Positions 6,280 to 6,449 of a DNA stretch of 6,449 bases are shown piece after piece. This stretch comes from JBCCQH01 sp039024435 (GTDB taxonomy: Bacteria > Bacteroidota > Bacteroidia > J057 > JADKCL01): the NCBI GenBank assembly GCA_039024435.1, contig JBCCQH010000186.1, forward strand, positions 1 to 6,449, read 5' to 3'. The position numbers and the translations under genes were made by a program. How positions within the stretch are numbered: position 1 is the stretch's first letter; every line of letters starts with the position of its first letter. Below the pieces are notes generated by a model, which saw nothing but the letters and a program-made list of their open reading frames with translations, did not search any database and was not told the origin of the DNA.

Positions 6280-6301
6280 ACAACCCGGGGATCGTAGCCG
6301 C
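6280..6301. repeat. direct repeat copy 1 (22 bases)
   Basis: A 22-base sequence starting ACAACCCGGGGATCG and ending TAGCCGC is identical to 6428-6449. This copy begins exactly where the gldN-like reading loses its resemblance to the family, and its 3' end overlaps the left arm of the palindrome at 6297-6318. The start-to-start distance to the second copy is 148 bases, which is not a multiple of three. Confidence 0.88.
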
Positions 6302-6318
6302 ACGGCACGCCGTGCGGC
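6297..6318. repeat. perfect GC-rich palindrome (REP-like hairpin)
   Basis: GCCGCACGGC (6297-6306) and GCCGTGCGGC (6309-6318) are exact reverse complements separated by two bases, giving a very stable ten-pair hairpin. GGGG (6287-6290) before it and CCCC just after could extend the fold across an unpaired ATCGTA. Such a compact GC-rich hairpin inside a coding frame is more like a dispersed extragenic repeat than coding sequence. Whether it recurs in the genome cannot be seen here. Confidence 0.8.
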
Positions 6319-6337
6319 CCCCGCGGATTTTCCGTGC

Positions 6338-6388
6338 AGAATTTCCAGATGGAGAATTTCCAATTGCCTGATTTCCGATTTCCAATTG
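6338..6388. repeat. cluster of short direct repeats (AGAATTTCCA / GATTTCC / TTTCCAATTG)
   Basis: AGAATTTCCA occurs at 6338-6347 and 6353-6362, GATTTCC is tandem at 6370-6376 and 6377-6383, and TTTCCAATTG occurs at 6357-6366 and 6379-6388. The cluster is AT-rich and sits between GC-rich flanks, within the 148-base unit bounded by the 22-base direct repeats. It looks non-coding, although the gldN-like frame happens to remain open through it. Confidence 0.7.
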
Positions 6389-6427
6389 GCGCGTCCTGGC
6401 CGCGCAAACAGCGCTGAATAAGTCGCT

Positions 6428-6449
6428 ACAACCCGGGGATCGTAGCCGC
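6428..6449. repeat. direct repeat copy 2 (22 bases), cut by the window edge
   Basis: This is identical over 22 bases to 6280-6301 and ends exactly at the last base of the window, so the match may extend further. If it does, the palindrome and AT-rich cluster would recur as a tandem array with a period of 148 bases; if not, the pair could be the flanking repeats of an inserted element. Confidence 0.88.

Larger units (their letters stand above)
6005..6421 (+). pseudogene. broken gldN/porN-like gene start (T9SS ring component family), nonsense at codon 4
   Basis: Reading from ATG ATG at 6005, the third codon AAG is followed by TAA (6014-6016). The same frame then continues as a textbook signal peptide (SAISCAWIVLVLILASDASA, cleavage before Gln25) and about 70 residues resembling the N-terminal module of GldN/PorN. 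These are ADDHFTRTLVVSRLDLDEKV, then NQPIVQPP at about 50-57, a GMIAALLGGLRDGEYLAYHP segment at 69-88 and ENLQQ. In GldN the corresponding pattern is 'iDl.Ek.N.P...P', then 'sl...L..a...G.i.aY'. A single change of AAA to TAA would explain the stop, since MMKKSAIS is an ideal signal-peptide start. No ATG, GTG or TTG restores the signal peptide in frame; the first is GTG at 6086, after it. From about codon 94 the frame runs into repetitive DNA and encodes Arg-rich nonsense to a stop at 6419. GldN-family proteins are normally 250-350 residues, so most of the gene is missing or displaced. The family call is from memory; the stop could also be a sequencing error. Confidence 0.6.

Noticed and set aside
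5993..6385. Minus-strand 130-residue open frame opposite the gldN-like locus
   Set aside because: The plus strand carries a signal peptide and GldN-like motifs, while the minus translation is Arg, Gln and Pro-rich with no features.
6280..6449. CRISPR array
   Set aside because: Only two copies of a 22-base repeat are present with a 126-base gap between them, far longer than a CRISPR spacer, and no cas genes are nearby.

Overview
The window looks like a chromosomal segment from a Bacteroidota species, most likely of the Saprospiria/Lewinella type. The evidence is a secreted protein with a type IX secretion (T9SS) C-terminal sorting domain, a BatD protein, a CcrA-like subclass B1 metallo-beta-lactamase, a GldN-like fragment, and A/T-rich leaders without strong Shine-Dalgarno sites. 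Genes are moderately GC-rich, while the leaders, especially 1-285, are clearly AT-rich. The taxonomic placement is inference from gene content.

Layout. 1-285 is an AT-rich leader with no credible gene. 286-1863 (+) encodes a 525-residue helical cytoplasmic protein of unknown function whose N-terminus resembles a family of uncharacterised Bacteroidota proteins. A hairpin at 1872-1898 separates it from the convergent gene 1923-2642 (-), a small exported T9SS cargo protein. After an intergenic stretch with an inverted repeat and a strong terminator (2851-2882) comes a minus-strand pair: batD (3653-5245) followed 24 bases later by a complete B1 metallo-beta-lactamase (2900-3628). Divergent from batD, ubiX (5327-5884, flavin prenyltransferase) reads rightwards. 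The right end (6005-6449) holds what appears to be the broken start of a gldN-like T9SS gene. It has a stop at codon 4 ahead of an intact signal-peptide coding stretch, and its frame runs into a repetitive element with a perfect palindrome and a 22-base direct repeat that recurs at the window edge.

How the genes relate. BatD and the beta-lactamase are probably cotranscribed and share the terminator at 2851-2882. BatD would sit in the inner membrane facing the periplasm, and the lactamase would be exported to the periplasm. The sorting-domain protein implies a working T9SS in this organism, so the gldN-like remnant is probably an extra copy or a recently damaged locus. UbiX makes prenylated FMN for a UbiD-type decarboxylase not seen here. 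I found no tRNA, rRNA, CRISPR array, transposase or phage gene. The most noteworthy items are the batD-lactamase operon and the interrupted gldN-like locus with its repeat; I do not see evidence for a wholly new multi-gene system.
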